Positions 6,556-6,801 of a stretch of 6,801 nt of DNA are shown in pieces. Origin of the DNA: Alphaproteobacteria bacterium (lineage in GTDB: Bacteria; Pseudomonadota; Alphaproteobacteria; Rhodobacterales; Rhodobacteraceae); contig JAADIC010000242.1 in the NCBI GenBank assembly GCA_013151535.1, positions 4,081-10,881 on the forward strand. The letters run 5' to 3'. A model generated the notes under the pieces. That model saw only the letters and a list, made by a program, of their open reading frames with translations, made no database searches and was not told where the DNA came from. How positions within the stretch are numbered: position 1 is the first letter of the stretch; the number at the start of each line of letters is the position of its first letter. Position numbers and translations under genes: made by a program.

Positions 6556-6801
6556 TGACAAAGAATACAGCAACATCGACATCCGCGCTACTGGCCAATG
6601 AAGTTGGTTATGATCTGATCGAGGATCGGTTGCGCCTGAACATCCGCGCCACGATCGAGGCGGTTTTCGAGGAGGAGTTGGAGCAGTTTCTGGGTCGCTG
6701 CCGCTATAGGCGAGGAGAAGCGGCGGCAAAGGGTTACCGCCACGGTCACCGTGAGCGGCAATTGATCGGAACATTCGGAACCGAAACGGTGAGCGTGCCG
6801 C
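6555..6801 (+). CDS. IS256-family transposase, N-terminal part
   Basis: The first 82 codons of a DDE transposase of the IS256/Mutator type, cut by the window end. The N-terminal helix-rich DNA-binding region is recognisable: IEAVFEEELEQFLGRCRY (34-51) followed by AKGYRHGHRERQLIGTFGT (58-76) and VSVP (79-82), matching the family pattern of an EELxxFLG helix, a YR segment, GYRNGxRxR and a basic-to-VP strand. The catalytic DDE residues lie further downstream and are not visible. The ATG at 6555 has a clear AGGAG ribosome site at 6542-6546, which is inside the predicted stem described separately. No frameshift or stop is present in the visible part, so the copy may be intact and active. Confidence 0.88.
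   Translation, partial: MTKNTATSTSALLANEVGYDLIEDRLRLNIRATIEAVFEEELEQFLGRCRYRRGEAAAKGYRHGHRERQLIGTFGTETVSVP

Larger units (their letters stand above)
6455..6801 (+). mobile_element. IS256-family insertion sequence, left end (partial)
   Basis: The element is defined by its transposase (from 6555) and by the break in the phage gene to its left. The left tip is placed near 6450-6460, where phage-type coding gives way to AT-richer sequence starting about GTAGTGTCGCGAG (from 6456). This is an estimate, since the right end, its inverted repeat and the target duplication lie outside the window. IS256-family elements are about 1.3 kb, so roughly 1 kb should continue beyond 6801. The insertion removed or separated the 5' part of the phage gene. 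Confidence 0.7.

Noticed and set aside
6508..6774. Minus-strand frame of 88 codons within the IS
   Set aside because: It lies antisense to the clear transposase N-terminus and through the leader hairpin, with no recognisable protein features.

Overview
The window looks like an alphaproteobacterial chromosome, most likely Rhodobacterales (Roseobacter group). The basis is the order secD-secF-TSUP permease-Mth938-family gene, the GC-rich third codon positions, and phage and IS debris of a kind common in that group. This is judged from the sequence alone, without database searches. I found no convincing new defence, CRISPR, toxin or biosynthetic system here.

Positions 1-3833 are an intact, tightly packed plus-strand operon. 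A short open end (1-27) is probably the tail of yajC. It is followed by secD (69-1733), secF (1746-2714), a TauE/SafE (TSUP) membrane protein starting on TTG and overlapping the secF stop (2711-3475), and a small Mth938/NDUFAF3-like protein (3480-3833). SecD and SecF form the proton-driven accessory complex of the SecYEG translocon. The last two genes are probably co-transcribed and translationally coupled, but are not known Sec components.

Positions 3834 to about 4079 hold no convincing gene. They contain a perfect 16-bp palindrome and a strong GC-rich hairpin (3904-3936) that probably ends the operon transcript.

From about 4080 to the end the window is an accessory 'graveyard' built of joined fragments. 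First comes a plus-strand piece of a NodU/CmcH-family carbamoyltransferase that lacks its start and its C-terminal two thirds or so. At about 4551-4557 it is fused tail-to-tail with a large minus-strand phage tail-fibre/LamG-type structural gene that has lost its 3' end. The 5' end of that phage gene is cut at about 6450-6460 by an IS256-family insertion sequence, whose transposase starts at 6555 and runs off the window. The transposase start is preceded by a perfect 13-bp inverted repeat enclosing two smaller hairpins. This predicted three-way junction buries the ribosome binding site and the A of the start codon, and is the most interesting regulatory structure in the window.
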